From Ruminiclostridium sp. (GTDB taxonomy: Bacteria; Bacillota; Clostridia; Oscillospirales; Ruminococcaceae), in contig JAFPUE010000111.1 of the NCBI GenBank assembly GCA_017395555.1, positions 1-64,000 of the forward strand: 64,000 bases of DNA, in the 5' to 3' direction. The notes under the pieces were generated by a model. The model was not told the DNA's origin. It made no database searches and was given only the letters and a program-made list of their open reading frames with translations. Position 1 is the first letter of the stretch. The number at the start of each line of letters is the position of its first letter. The position numbers were made by a program, and so were the translations under genes. Shown piece by piece: positions 17,618-27,234 of this stretch.

Positions 17618-17657
17618 AAATTCCTTCCCGAAAAAAAGGTGAAAAGGGAAGGAATTT
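17618..17657 (+). terminator. Intrinsic terminator after yigZ
   Basis: Twelve-base perfect stem (AAATTCCTTCCC with GGGAAGGAATTT), a 16-base A-rich loop, then TGTATTTATAT. Confidence 0.78.
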
Positions 17658-17712
17658 TGTATTTATATACAGACAATAATTTTCAGATATAGACAATCGG
17701 AGAATATAATAA

Positions 17713-18711
17713 ATGCTTCCAAGAGAAATAACACAGGAAAACGAAAAGAAGATACTGTCGGCGAACGCCTGCCTGAGCGAAAACTCAAAAGGCAGAGACA
17801 GATATGAGATGCCGTGCGACATACGCACGGACTTTCAGCGCGACAGAGACAGGATAATCCACTGCAACGCTTTTCGCAGATTAAAGCATAAAACACAGGT
17901 ATTCCTTATACCGAAGTCCGATCACTACCGCACCCGACTGACGCATACCCTTGAGGTGTCGCAGATAGCAAGAACGATCGCAAGAGCTCTGCGGCTCAAC
18001 GAGGATCTTACCGAGGCTATCGCGCTCGGTCATGACCTCGGGCATACCCCGTTCGGTCACGACGGTGAGCGTATGCTGCAAAAGCTCTATCCCGAGGGGG
18101 ATTTCCGCCATTACAAGCAGAGTGTGCGCGTTGCGGAAAAGATCGAACGCGACGGTGCCGGACTAAATCTCACTGCCGAGGTGAAGAACGGGATACTCTG
18201 CCATACAAATATGACCGCGGACACGCTTGAGGGCGTTGTGGTAAAGTTCGCGGACAAGATCGCGTATCTCAACCACGATATTGAGGACGCTGTACGCGGC
18301 GGAGTGCTCGATCCGCGGGATATCCCGAAGCACGTCATCGACGTTCTCGGTGACTCCAAGAGCAAGCGCATAACGACGCTCGTAACGGATATCATCGCGA
18401 ACAGCGGAGACGAGATACGTTATTCCGATGAGGTACGCGAAGCGCACGACGAGCTGCGCAAATTTATGTTTGAACACGTTTACTACGCCGCTGTCACCAA
18501 CCGCGAGAAGGACAAGGCGTGCTATATGATAGAGTTTCTTTTTACGCACTATATGCGCAATAAAGACCTGATGCCGGCGCTGTATATAAGGCTTGCGGAC
18601 GAGGACGGGCTTGAAACGGCGGTCTGCGACTTCATAAGCTGCATGACCGACGAATATGCGATAGACCTGTTCAAGGAGCTTTGTATTCCCAAACAGTGGA
18701 TACGGATATAA
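17713..18711 (+). CDS. dgt: dGTP triphosphohydrolase-like HD protein
   Basis: 332 residues of the dGTPase/HD family, which cleave deoxynucleoside triphosphates to nucleoside and tripolyphosphate. The metal-binding HD signature is intact: RTRLTHTLEVSQIARTIAR, then ALGHDLGHTPFGHDGE, with the later aspartate in KFADKIAYLNHDIEDA. The ATG lies ten bases after GGAG. It stands directly before dnaG and rpoD, an order common in Clostridia, linking nucleotide-pool control to replication initiation. Confidence 0.93.
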   Translation: MLPREITQENEKKILSANACLSENSKGRDRYEMPCDIRTDFQRDRDRIIHCNAFRRLKHKTQVFLIPKSDHYRTRLTHTLEVSQIARTIARALRLNEDLTEAIALGHDLGHTPFGHDGERMLQKLYPEGDFRHYKQSVRVAEKIERDGAGLNLTAEVKNGILCHTNMTADTLEGVVVKFADKIAYLNHDIEDAVRGGVLDPRDIPKHVIDVLGDSKSKRITTLVTDIIANSGDEIRYSDEVREAHDELRKFMFEHVYYAAVTNREKDKACYMIEFLFTHYMRNKDLMPALYIRLADEDGLETAVCDFISCMTDEYAIDLFKELCIPKQWIRI

Positions 18712-18747
18712 TGCGCAGCCCGAACCGCGCACGGAGGTGAACAACGC

Positions 18748-20508
18748 ATGGCGAAGCTGCCGGACAGCTTTCTTGACGCGCTCAGAGCGGGTAACGAAAT
18801 AACGGCGGTGATGTCGTCTTATGTCGAGATAAAGCGGGCGGGGCGCGATTATGTTTGCTCGTGTCCGTTTCACTCGGAAAGAACACCGTCGTGTCATATT
18901 TACACCGAAACGCAGAGCTTTTACTGCTTCGGCTGCGGTGCCGGCGGCGATGTTATCACGTTTATACGCCTTATAGAGCACCTTGAATATATTGAGAGCG
19001 TGAAGTTTCTCGCGCAGAGAGCCGGACTTTCGATGCCGGACGAGACTGACGACGGCGGAGCGCAGAAGCGCGCAAGACTGCTCGGTATGAACCGGGACGC
19101 GGCGCGGTATTTCCGCGATATGCTGCTGTCTCCCGAGGGAAAAGAGGGACTTGACTACCTCGCCGGGCGGCAGCTCACACCGAACACGATAAAAAAATAC
19201 GGGCTCGGATTTGCGCCGGACGGCTGGCACAACCTGCAATACTACCTGCGCACGAAAGGGTATTCCGACGACGAAATGGAAGCCGGAGCACTGCTCGTGC
19301 GGCGGAACAACTCGGTTTACGACAAGTTCCGGAGACGGGTGATGTTCCCGATAATCGACAGGCGCGGAAATGTCATCGCGTTCGGCGGCAGGACGCTCGA
19401 AAAGGAAGCTCCCGCGAAGTATCTGAACAGCGACGAGACGCTTGTTTTCAGAAAAAGAGAGAATTTATTCTCGCTGAATTTTGCGAAAAATACAAAAGAA
19501 AGATTTCTTATCCTCTGCGAAGGGTATATGGACGTTATCTCGCTCAACCAAGCGGGATTCGACAACACCGTGGCAACGCTCGGCACGGCAATAACCCCAC
19601 AGCAGGCGAATATAATGAAGCAGTACGCCGGCGAGGTGGTCATATCCTATGACGCGGACGGAGCCGGGCAGGCTGCGACTATGAAAGCTATAAATCTTCT
19701 GTCCGAGGCGGGCATAACCGCGAGGGTACTGAATATCCCTGACGCGAAGGACCCGGACGAGTATATCAAGAAGTTCGGAGCCGAGAGCTTCCGGCAGCTT
19801 CTGACCGGGACGGCGACTGCGATAGATCACGAATTCGGCAGGCTGAAAAGCGGTATTGACACCGGTACCCCGTCCGGCAAGGCGGAGTTCCTGCGCAAGG
19901 CGGTCCCGTTTCTCGCGAAGATACGCAGCGACACAGACCGCACCGTGTACATATCCGAGGCGGCGCGTATCACGGGGCAGCCGGTCTCGGCAGTCACCGA
20001 TCTCGTAAAGGACAGGATAAAGTTTGATATAAGAAGTGAGCGCCGAAGCGAGGAACGCGAGCTTATCCGCGGAACCGTGAAGCGCGATCCGATAAACCCC
20101 GATGCCGTCACTTATCCGCGCGAGGAAAAGGCGGAACGCGGCATTATAGCGTATATGTTTAAGTCTCCCGATCTGCTTCCGCGTGTGGAGCGCTCTCTGC
20201 GGCCGGAGGACTTTCCAACCGAATTTAATCGAAAAGTGTATTCTTTTATCGCAGACCGTATCAAAAACGGCGAGACGGCTGATATAACGTCGACAGGAAG
20301 CGAATTTACGGCGGAGGAAGTGGGCAGAATAACCGGTATATGCAGGCACGCCGACACCCTCCCTTACAGCATCCCGCAACTCGATGAATACATAGATGTC
20401 CTCGTTGATCACCGCAGGAAAAGCACCGAAAAACCCGTCACCCAGCTTACCGACGAGGAAATGCTCCAAAGAATAGAAGCCCGCCGTCAGAAGCTCGAGA
20501 GCGGTTGA
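18748..20508 (+). CDS. dnaG: DNA primase
   Basis: 586 residues; synthesises RNA primers at the replication fork. The N-terminal CHC2 zinc-binding domain (CPFHSERTPSCHI, then FYCFGCGAGGD) is followed by the catalytic core with TOPRIM motifs (LILCEGYMDVISL, then VISYDADGAG) at about 250-320. A shorter C-terminal DnaB-binding region follows. The ATG is preceded by GGAGGTGA. It is part of the dgt-dnaG-rpoD block. The stop codon is followed at once by TTGAGAGAGCTTTGAGAGA, a motif also found at other gene ends in this window. Confidence 0.96.
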   Translation: MAKLPDSFLDALRAGNEITAVMSSYVEIKRAGRDYVCSCPFHSERTPSCHIYTETQSFYCFGCGAGGDVITFIRLIEHLEYIESVKFLAQRAGLSMPDETDDGGAQKRARLLGMNRDAARYFRDMLLSPEGKEGLDYLAGRQLTPNTIKKYGLGFAPDGWHNLQYYLRTKGYSDDEMEAGALLVRRNNSVYDKFRRRVMFPIIDRRGNVIAFGGRTLEKEAPAKYLNSDETLVFRKRENLFSLNFAKNTKERFLILCEGYMDVISLNQAGFDNTVATLGTAITPQQANIMKQYAGEVVISYDADGAGQAATMKAINLLSEAGITARVLNIPDAKDPDEYIKKFGAESFRQLLTGTATAIDHEFGRLKSGIDTGTPSGKAEFLRKAVPFLAKIRSDTDRTVYISEAARITGQPVSAVTDLVKDRIKFDIRSERRSEERELIRGTVKRDPINPDAVTYPREEKAERGIIAYMFKSPDLLPRVERSLRPEDFPTEFNRKVYSFIADRIKNGETADITSTGSEFTAEEVGRITGICRHADTLPYSIPQLDEYIDVLVDHRRKSTEKPVTQLTDEEMLQRIEARRQKLESG

Positions 20509-20815
20509 GAGAGCTTTGAGAGATTTCAGGAGGGGGCGCTGCTTTGGCTGCTTTTTATGCGCGCGGCTTGCGCGCTTTTGACGGCAACTACCATTGCTTC
20601 ATGCAATGCACCAACCCACAGAAGAATGCATCTACGGATTCGGAGCGGCGCGTTCGCCGCTGCGGTTGGCAAAGACTCCGTAACAAGCCCGAGTCTGTAA
20701 ACAGATCAATAGCTTGTTCTGTATAACAGAGTATAGAATATCGTCACGATTTAAAATCGCGGCGAAGCCGCTCCATAATTATTAATTGTTAATTATTAAT
20801 TTGTTAAAAGGAAGG
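20506..20815. repeat. Repeat-filled gap between dnaG and rpoD
   Basis: No gene. In order: the stop-proximal TTGAGAGAGC motif; a double-hairpin element read on the minus strand (20546-20608; inner stem GCGCGC/GCGCGC, first hairpin CATTGC-TTCAT-GCAATG); an R4 piece (AAGAATGCATCTACGGATTCGG and GGTTGGCAAAGACTCCGT); and an R3 copy (ATCGTCACGATTTAAAATCG with an ATTATTAATT tail) ending close to the rpoD ribosome site. I see no convincing promoter, so rpoD may depend on read-through or a weak promoter. Confidence 0.65.
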
Positions 20816-20825
20816 ACTTATAAAA

Positions 20826-21908
20826 ATGTCAGAACTCAAATCACCGCTTACCGAACTTATCGAGCACGGTAAGCAAAGCGGAAAGCTCACCACGCAGGAG
20901 ATCACCGATGTGCTCGAAAGCTGCGACTTCGACGCGGAACAGATAGACAAGCTGTATGACGACGTTGAAGCCAATCATATCGACATCATTGATGACTTCA
21001 CCGTCGATGAAGACCTTGACGCGGCTCTTTATCTCGCAAATGACGATGATCTTGATATGGCTCTGTCCACCGATCAGATCGCTATCGATGATCCGGTCAA
21101 GATCTACCTGAAGGAGATAGGAAGAGTCCCGCTGCTCACACCCGAGGAGGAGATCGAGCTCGCACAGCGTATGGCACAGGGTGACCCGTATGCCAAGAAG
21201 CGCCTTTCCGAAGCGAACCTGCGCCTTGTGGTAAGTATCGCAAAGCGCTACGTCGGCAGAGGTATGCAGTTCCTCGATCTGATACAGGAAGGAAACCTCG
21301 GTCTTATCAAGGCGGTGGAAAAGTTTGACTACACCAAGGGATATAAGTTCTCAACCTATGCGACTTGGTGGATAAGACAGGCTATCACGCGCGCTATCGC
21401 CGATCAGGCAAGAACTATCCGTATTCCCGTACACATGGTAGAGACGATAACAAAGGTGAAGAAGGTCAGCAGCACGCTCTTACACAAGAACGGACGTGAG
21501 GCTACCGCCGAAGAGATCGCGGAAGAACTGAAGCTCCCGCTCGACAGAGTGCGCGAGATAATCCGCATTTCACAGGACCCCGTTTCCCTCGAAACGCCGA
21601 TAGGTGAGGAGGAGGACAGCCACCTCGGTGACTTCATACCGGACGAGGAAGCTCCCGCTCCGGCAGAGGCGGCATCGCAGATGCTTCTTAAAGAGCAGCT
21701 CGACGACGTGCTCGGAACCCTTACCGAGAGAGAGGGCAAGGTGCTCCGTCTGCGCTTCGGACTCGACGACGGCAGACAGCGCACGCTTGAGGAAGTTGGC
21801 AAGGAGTTCAACGTTACCCGTGAGCGTATAAGACAGATCGAGGCGAAGGCGCTCAGAAAGCTGCGCCACCCGTCAAGAAGCAAAAAGCTGAAGGATTTTC
21901 TTGAATGA
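20826..21908 (+). CDS. rpoD: Primary sigma factor (sigma-70/SigA)
   Basis: 360 residues. It directs RNA polymerase to housekeeping promoters such as the TTGACA/TATAAT pairs found throughout this window. An N-terminal region 1.1-like helical part is followed by 1.2 ([20 protein letters not shown]), 2.1-2.4 ([20 protein letters not shown], then [16 protein letters not shown]), region 3, and 4.2 with the helix-turn-helix ([20 protein letters not shown]). RBS AAGGAAGGA precedes the ATG. It follows dnaG, as in the classical macromolecular synthesis operon, but with 317 bases of repeats between them. Confidence 0.97.
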   Translation: MSELKSPLTELIEHGKQSGKLTTQEITDVLESCDFDAEQIDKLYDDVEANHIDIIDDFTVDEDLDAALYLANDDDLDMALSTDQIAIDDPVKIYLKEIGRVPLLTPEEEIELAQRMAQGDPYAKKRLSEANLRLVVSIAKRYVGRGMQFLDLIQEGNLGLIKAVEKFDYTKGYKFSTYATWWIRQAITRAIADQARTIRIPVHMVETITKVKKVSSTLLHKNGREATAEEIAEELKLPLDRVREIIRISQDPVSLETPIGEEEDSHLGDFIPDEEAPAPAEAASQMLLKEQLDDVLGTLTEREGKVLRLRFGLDDGRQRTLEEVGKEFNVTRERIRQIEAKALRKLRHPSRSKKLKDFLE

Positions 21909-21952
21909 TCACGTTTTATAATAAATTGTTGTTTAAAGGAAAGGAAACTGCA

Positions 21953-24076
21953 ATGAGTACGAATAGCAAATCGACTGAGCTTAAACCGCAGGGAGACCTC
22001 GTGTTCGCCCTTGATATCGGTACAAGGACCGTTGTCGGCATACTGGGCGAATACATAGACGACAAGCTGTATTTACAGGATTATATCAGCGTCCCGCACC
22101 CGAAAAGAGCAATGGTTGACGGTCAGGTAGAGGATATAAAGCAGGTTGCGAAGATAGTTGCGCAGGTAAAGTCGCAGATGGAGGAAAAGAACGGTGTCAA
22201 GCTGACCAAGGTTTCTATCGCGGCAGCGGGACGCGCGCTGAAAACCTGTCAGGTGACAATGGAGTTCGACATATCCGATCGCGAAGCGCTTACAGAGGAT
22301 ATGGTAAAGTCCATGGAGATCGAGACCATACAGAAGGCGCAGGCGGAGCTGGACAAGACGGACACGGGAAGAACGATATTCTACTGCGTCGGACATTCCG
22401 TCATAAGCTATAAGCTCGACGATTACAAGATCATAAGTCTTGAGGGACATAAGGGTGAAAAAGCGGCGATAGAGCTTGTTGCCGCATTCCTGCCGAATAT
22501 TGTCGTAGAAGGTCTTTATTCGGTAATGGATATCAACGAGCTTGAAGTAACAAGCCTCACACTGGAGCCTATCGCGGCAATGAACGTTATCGTTCCGCCG
22601 GAGATCAGACTTATCAATATCGCGCTCATAGATATCGGCGCGGGTACATCGGATATCGCGATCGCGAAGAACGGCTCGGTAGTCGCTTACGCAATGGCGA
22701 CAACGGCCGGCGACGAGATCACCGAGGAGATAATCCGCACTTACCTCGTTGACTTCAACACCGCTGAAATGATAAAGCAGAGCTGCTCGAACGGCGAGAG
22801 CGAGATCGAGTACCGCGATATTCTCGGCAACAACCACAAGGTGCTGACCTCCGAGATAGCGGAAATGATAACTCCGGCGGTTGAGACGCTTGCGGATACT
22901 ATCTGCAACGCTATAAAGGAAGCCAACGGCACATCGCCCGCGGCGGTATTCCTCGTAGGCGGCGGAAGCCTTATCGAGGGTCTTACTCCGCTTGTTGCGG
23001 ATAAGCTCGGTATCGACGAGACAAGAGTTGCGATAGGCGGCGGAGATTTCCTTAAAAACGTGGACGAGCGCGGAGCGAAGCTCGGTGCGGAGTACGTCAC
23101 CCCGCTCGGTATCGCCGTGACATCCATGCTCAATCAGGGGTATGATTTTTCGGTAATTACCGTTAATGACAGCAAGGTGCGCGTTTTCGACACCAAGCAG
23201 CTCAGCGTATATGAAGCACTCACCATTGCGGGCTACAAATCCCATGAAATAATGGGCAGAAGCGGCAGGAGCCTTACCTACACGCTCAACGGCGTGAGAA
23301 AGACGGTAAAGGGCGGCGCTATGACACCTGCGGAGGTTTATGTCAACGAGCGTCCCGCTTCCATAATGACAAAGGTTACACAGGGTGACCGCATACGCAT
23401 TACTCCCGCCATGAGCGGCCAGAATGCGACTGCGAAGCTCTCCGACATACTCGGTTACGAGCGCTTCAACGACGGCACGATTACCTTCGGCGGCGAGACA
23501 TTCTCTATCGGTCTGAAAGCGACGGTAAACGGCGAGATCAAGGATCCCGACTATCAGATACAGCCCCTTGACAACATCGAGACCTCCGGTCTTGTTACAC
23601 TCGGCGATCTGCTCAGAGTGCTCGACGCGGGTCTGGAGGGCGTTGAATACCGCATAGGCGACGAGCTTATAGACGAGAATTACGTTCTCGGCGACGGCGA
23701 CGAGATCAACGCGTTCGACAGCTACGGCAACATAATCGGAACTACCGAAATGGACGAGGTTCCGGAGACTTCTGCGGACGAGGACGAGATCACCGTGCCG
23801 GAAAGCCCCGTTATCCCGCAGGCACCGGCATCCGGCAATGCGATTCCGTTCAACGGTGCCGGGATCACCGTTGAGGTGAACGGGGAGAATGTTGTGCTCC
23901 CGCCGAGAAACGGGGATTATATCCTGCTTGATCTGCTCAACAACATAAATATAGATCCCGCGGTTCCGAACAGCGAGATCGTGCTTGAAATAAACGGCGT
24001 ACCCGCGAATTTCAGCAGCTACCTGTCCGACGGCGACAGAGCTGTCATAAAGGTACAGGAGAGAATGGGAAGCTGA
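21953..24076 (+). CDS. Long FtsA-like actin-fold protein
   Basis: 707 residues. The N-terminal two-thirds is an FtsA/PilM-type actin-fold ATPase: phosphate-1 motif FALDIGTRTVVGILG, an SHS2-like insert (VSIAAAGRALKTCQVTM), phosphate-2 LIDIGAGTSDIAI and adenosine motif VFLVGGGSLIEGL. FtsA itself is about 420 residues; here some 290 more follow, rich in beta strands with two or more ubiquitin-like repeats (LTYTLNGVRKTVKGG, ITVEVNGENVVLPPRNGD). There is no ftsZ beside it. The ATG at 21953 follows AAAGGAAAGG. Its stop abuts the start of the GH26 gene. A cell-envelope or division scaffold is likely; exact role unknown. Confidence 0.82.
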   Translation: MSTNSKSTELKPQGDLVFALDIGTRTVVGILGEYIDDKLYLQDYISVPHPKRAMVDGQVEDIKQVAKIVAQVKSQMEEKNGVKLTKVSIAAAGRALKTCQVTMEFDISDREALTEDMVKSMEIETIQKAQAELDKTDTGRTIFYCVGHSVISYKLDDYKIISLEGHKGEKAAIELVAAFLPNIVVEGLYSVMDINELEVTSLTLEPIAAMNVIVPPEIRLINIALIDIGAGTSDIAIAKNGSVVAYAMATTAGDEITEEIIRTYLVDFNTAEMIKQSCSNGESEIEYRDILGNNHKVLTSEIAEMITPAVETLADTICNAIKEANGTSPAAVFLVGGGSLIEGLTPLVADKLGIDETRVAIGGGDFLKNVDERGAKLGAEYVTPLGIAVTSMLNQGYDFSVITVNDSKVRVFDTKQLSVYEALTIAGYKSHEIMGRSGRSLTYTLNGVRKTVKGGAMTPAEVYVNERPASIMTKVTQGDRIRITPAMSGQNATAKLSDILGYERFNDGTITFGGETFSIGLKATVNGEIKDPDYQIQPLDNIETSGLVTLGDLLRVLDAGLEGVEYRIGDELIDENYVLGDGDEINAFDSYGNIIGTTEMDEVPETSADEDEITVPESPVIPQAPASGNAIPFNGAGITVEVNGENVVLPPRNGDYILLDLLNNINIDPAVPNSEIVLEINGVPANFSSYLSDGDRAVIKVQERMGS

Positions 24077-25735
24077 ATGAAGAAGAGGACGTTTGCGCTT
24101 CCCGCGGCGGCGCTTATGCTGTTTTCCGCGTGCGCGAAGGAGATCGACTACTCACAGGTGACGGTCCCGCCGCAGTACACGGAGGATGCTCCCGATCCCG
24201 ACGGCGACAAGGAGATAATGCAGGAAACGTCGATCCTGCCCGAAAACCGGGCAGTCGATACATATTCCCCGACATCGTACATCATCTCGCCCGAGGAGTT
24301 TGAGGAAACCTATCAGCTCGAATTCAACGACGACTCGCAGACCTACACGAGCGGGCTCTCCGGCTTCAACGGCACCGGATTTATCTGCCTCGGCGACAAG
24401 GAATACACCACCGTAAAGGTGACTGTTCCGAGCTCGCAGTATTACGATATTACCGTCCGTGTGTGCAGTAACCGCACAAAAGTCGCGGTAATGACCGGCG
24501 GCGAAAGGGAGATACAGAGCCGTGACGGCGAGTACATGACACTGGACGGAACGGTTTGCGGCGCGGTCTATGCCGGCGAGGGCAACGAGTTCGAGCCGTA
24601 CACGCTGAGGGGAGTCTACCTCGGCAAGGGTGAGAACAACATCACGCTTCAGGTGATCTCCGGCACGGCGTATCTTGACGAGATAACCGTGAAAAACGGC
24701 GGCACCGTGCAGAAGCTCGCGTATGAGATATCCAATTCCTGCGTTATCCCGAACGCGTCCGACAGTACCAAGACGGTGAAGCGCTATCTTGCCGACGTTT
24801 ACGGCAACCGTGTGATAACCGGGCAGTTCGTCTCGTCCGGAACAAACACCGAGATCAACGCGGTGTATATGTCCACGGGGCGTTACAGCGCCTTACGGTG
24901 CGCGGATATCGGCATTTTCACCGAGTATTACGACGGCTATGACAAGAACGACGAGAACGAGATAAGCACGGCGATAAACTGGTGGCGGAACGGCGGGCTT
25001 GTGAGCTACAGCTGGTACTGGCAGTCTCCGCAGGAAGATAATTCCTCGTGCTATGCCGAGCTTACGGATTTCGATATAAAAAAGGCAGTCAACAGCAGAG
25101 ACAACGATGTCGCGGTTTTAAGCCCGGCTTCGCTGGAAGCCTACCTGCAAACGGGCAGGATAAGCCGCGAGTGCATGGCGCTTATAAACGATATCGATCT
25201 TGTGGCGCAGAAGCTGCGGCAGCTCGAAGCAGAGGGCGTTCCCGTGCTTTTCAGGCCTCTCCCGGAAGCCGGCAACGGCTGGTACTGGTGGGGCAGCGAC
25301 AAGGAGAGCTATCTGTGGCTGTATGATTTCATTTTCAGGCGCTTTACGGAATACCACGATCTCTCGAATATTATATGGATATGGGACGGCGAAAGCTATG
25401 ACTACTATCCCGGAGATGACCGCGTAGATATAGTGGGAATGGATATCTATACGAATCACGATATTTCCGGCAATTCCCGAATGATGGACGCGGTAGGCTA
25501 TACGATAAAGAGCAAGGGAACAGCGCTCACCGAGTGCGGCAGAGTTCCCGATCCCGATCTCATAGCGCGCGACAACGCGTACTGGCTCTGGTTCGCGCTC
25601 TGGAAGGGCGATTATATCATCAACGAGAATGGCGGCATAGATTACTCCCACAGCTCCGCCGATGCCCTTGACCGCGCCTATAACAACGAGCTCTTCATCA
25701 CCCTCGACGAGCTGCCGGACTTTGCGAGATATTAA
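24077..25735 (+). CDS. GH26 beta-mannanase-like lipoprotein with CBM-like domain
   Basis: 552 residues. A lipoprotein signal (PAAALMLFSAC, lipid-modified Cys about 19) anchors it outside the cell. Residues about 65-210 form a beta-rich carbohydrate-binding-like module (YDITVRVCSNRTKVAV, then YLGKGENNITLQVISG). A GH26 barrel follows (NRVITGQFVS, GLVSYSWYWQSP). The catalytic acid/base is probably Glu397 in FRPLPEAGNGWYWWG and the nucleophile Glu486 in LTECGRVPD, matching beta-mannanases. It would attack mannan, glucomannan or galactomannan, the latter also needing the alpha-galactosidase at 7161. The start codon follows the preceding stop directly (TGAATG), implying coupling with the FtsA-like gene. 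Confidence 0.85.
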   Translation: MKKRTFALPAAALMLFSACAKEIDYSQVTVPPQYTEDAPDPDGDKEIMQETSILPENRAVDTYSPTSYIISPEEFEETYQLEFNDDSQTYTSGLSGFNGTGFICLGDKEYTTVKVTVPSSQYYDITVRVCSNRTKVAVMTGGEREIQSRDGEYMTLDGTVCGAVYAGEGNEFEPYTLRGVYLGKGENNITLQVISGTAYLDEITVKNGGTVQKLAYEISNSCVIPNASDSTKTVKRYLADVYGNRVITGQFVSSGTNTEINAVYMSTGRYSALRCADIGIFTEYYDGYDKNDENEISTAINWWRNGGLVSYSWYWQSPQEDNSSCYAELTDFDIKKAVNSRDNDVAVLSPASLEAYLQTGRISRECMALINDIDLVAQKLRQLEAEGVPVLFRPLPEAGNGWYWWGSDKESYLWLYDFIFRRFTEYHDLSNIIWIWDGESYDYYPGDDRVDIVGMDIYTNHDISGNSRMMDAVGYTIKSKGTALTECGRVPDPDLIARDNAYWLWFALWKGDYIINENGGIDYSHSSADALDRAYNNELFITLDELPDFARY

Positions 25736-25775
25736 GCGGGGAGACCACCCCTTTGGAAAAGTGGGCTTCACACCC

Positions 25776-25839
25776 TACGGCACGATGCCGTAAGGAAGTT
25801 TTCAAATGCGCGCACGATGCGCGTATTAAAGAAACTTCC
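25776..25839 (+). repeat. Double-hairpin element, copy 3
   Basis: First hairpin TACGGC-ACGAT-GCCGTA; then an outer stem GGAAGTTTTC with GAAACTTCC (one bulged base) enclosing AAAT, the inner stem GCGCGC-ACGAT-GCGCGT and ATTAAA. It has the same layout as the elements at 2538, 48633 and 53322, with different paired sequences. Confidence 0.8.
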
Positions 25840-25869
25840 GATAAACTAAATGCAGTATTTCTAAGATAC

Positions 25870-26060
25870 ATCTATGGGCAGCTCTCATAGAAATGCAGTG
25901 GGGTTGGCAATATTTCGTTTATTAAGTAACAAGAACCGCACAGATTAACGCTCTGTGCGGTATCTTTTTCCCATATATAGAAGAGAATAACTAACCGAGG
26001 CTCTGCACCCGCCCATAGAAGAATGTAGCTACGCAAAACGCCGCCGCGCGTTCGCGGCCG
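25870..26060 (+). repeat. Dispersed repeat R4 with embedded terminator
   Basis: CTATGGGCAGCTCTCATAG, GGGGTTGGCAATATTTCG, a terminator hairpin, then CTAACCGAGGCTCTGCACCC, CCATAGAAGAATGTAGCTAC and a GCGCG-rich end. Order and words match 12663-12760. No gene is seen between 25735 and 26139. Confidence 0.65.
25935..25968 (+). terminator. Intrinsic terminator after the GH26 gene
   Basis: Ten-base perfect stem (ACCGCACAGA with TCTGTGCGGT), seven-base loop, then ATCTTTTTCC. It ends the rpoD/FtsA-like/GH26 transcription unit. Confidence 0.85.
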
Positions 26061-26062
26061 GC

Positions 26063-26091
26063 TTGACAAATTTGATTTATGATGTTATACT
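26063..26091 (+). promoter_or_regulatory. Sigma-70 promoter of degV
   Basis: TTGACA and TATACT with a 17-base spacer, about 48 bases upstream of the degV start. Confidence 0.8.
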
Positions 26092-26138
26092 GAATATGGT
26101 GATAATATCCAAAATCTGCCGAAAAGCGAGGACGCAAA

Positions 26139-27029
26139 ATGAGAAACTTTATCCTGTCATGCGAATCGACCGTCGATCTTCCCTATGCCTATCTTGAAAA
26201 AAGACAGCTCCCCGTGCTCTTCTATACCTATTCCGTAAAAGGAACGGAATACACGGACGATCTCGGAAAAGACCCGCAGTCCCTGCCGAGATTTTACCGT
26301 ATGCTCGCCGACGGTGCGATACCCACAACGTCACAGATCAATACGTTCCGCTATAAGGAGTTCTTTGAGGAACTGCTCCGTGAAGGCGATGTTATACACG
26401 TTACGCTGAGCTCCGGTATCACCGGCTCGTACACCAACGCCGCGGCTGCCGCGGAAGAGCTGCGCGCGGAATACCCGGACAGGAAGATAACCGTCATTGA
26501 TTCTCTCGGTGCCTGCTCCGGCTATGGTATTCTCGTAGATGTCGCCGCCGATATGCGCGACGCGGGAAAGTCGTTCGAGGAGACCGAAAAATGGCTTCTT
26601 GACAACAGACTTCATATGCACTACCAATTCTATTCCACCACAATGGATTATTTCAAGCGCAGCGGACGTGTTTCCGGTCCCGCCGCCACGATAGCGACAA
26701 TACTGAAAATATTCCCGCTTATGCGCTTCAACGCGGAAGGCAGGATAATCGCATACGAAAAGGTGCGCGGTATCAAAAACGTTATCCGCAAGACCGCGGA
26801 AGCTATGGCAGAACACGCCGACGGCGGCAGAGAATACTCCGGACGATGCAGCATAGCGCACTCGAACTGTATCGAGGATGCCGAGGAGCTGAGAAATATA
26901 ATCGCGAAGGAGTTCCACAACCTGAAACGCAGCGATATCGCGATCTACGACATCGGTACGATAATAACCTCGCACACCGGTCCCGGCACACTCGCACTGT
27001 TCTTCTTCGGCGACGAGAGGACGATGTAA
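26139..27029 (+). CDS. degV: DegV-family fatty-acid-binding protein
   Basis: 296 residues. DegV/FakB proteins hold a fatty acid and, with a FakA kinase, present it for phosphorylation and entry into phospholipid. Typical motifs are present: SCESTVDLPYAYLE at the N-terminus, TTSQINTFRY, and LSSGITGSYTNAAAAAEEL with the ligand-contacting serines. AGCGAGGA precedes the ATG. It is a single gene between its own promoter and terminator. No fakA is in the window. Confidence 0.92.
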   Translation: MRNFILSCESTVDLPYAYLEKRQLPVLFYTYSVKGTEYTDDLGKDPQSLPRFYRMLADGAIPTTSQINTFRYKEFFEELLREGDVIHVTLSSGITGSYTNAAAAAEELRAEYPDRKITVIDSLGACSGYGILVDVAADMRDAGKSFEETEKWLLDNRLHMHYQFYSTTMDYFKRSGRVSGPAATIATILKIFPLMRFNAEGRIIAYEKVRGIKNVIRKTAEAMAEHADGGREYSGRCSIAHSNCIEDAEELRNIIAKEFHNLKRSDIAIYDIGTIITSHTGPGTLALFFFGDERTM

Positions 27030-27042
27030 TAAACGAATATCA

Positions 27043-27072
27043 CCCCGGCATTGCGGAATGCCGGGGTTTTCG
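27043..27072 (+). terminator. Intrinsic terminator of degV
   Basis: Ten-base stem (CCCCGGCATT with AATGCCGGGG), GCGG loop, then TTTTCGTGTTTT. Confidence 0.9.
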
Positions 27073-27113
27073 TGTTTTAACAGACAAACGGGGGAGAAAT
27101 AGTATAAAAAATA

Positions 27114-27142
27114 TTGCATTTCCGACGATTTTGTGATATAAT
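27114..27142 (+). promoter_or_regulatory. Sigma-70 promoter of the tepA-ylzJ-uppP unit
   Basis: TTGCAT and TATAAT with a 17-base spacer and TGTGA directly before the -10 box, about 92 bases upstream of the tepA start. Confidence 0.75.
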
Positions 27143-27234
27143 AAACTGTATATTTGCGCTCCTTTGACGGATAATAGTATGAAGGCACGGTCAGGACTTT
27201 GCGAAGTGCCGCTATATCCGGAGGGAATACGCTT

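Noticed and set aside
20700..20735. Promoter for rpoD around TTGTTC/TAGAAT
   Set aside because: The spacing is about 14 bases and the boxes lie in an imperfect TTCTGT/ACAGAG palindrome; not convincing.
25930..25966. Third copy of the MITE-like element, suggested by ACCGCACA
   Set aside because: Only ten bases per arm match and a T-run follows directly; it is better explained as an ordinary terminator.
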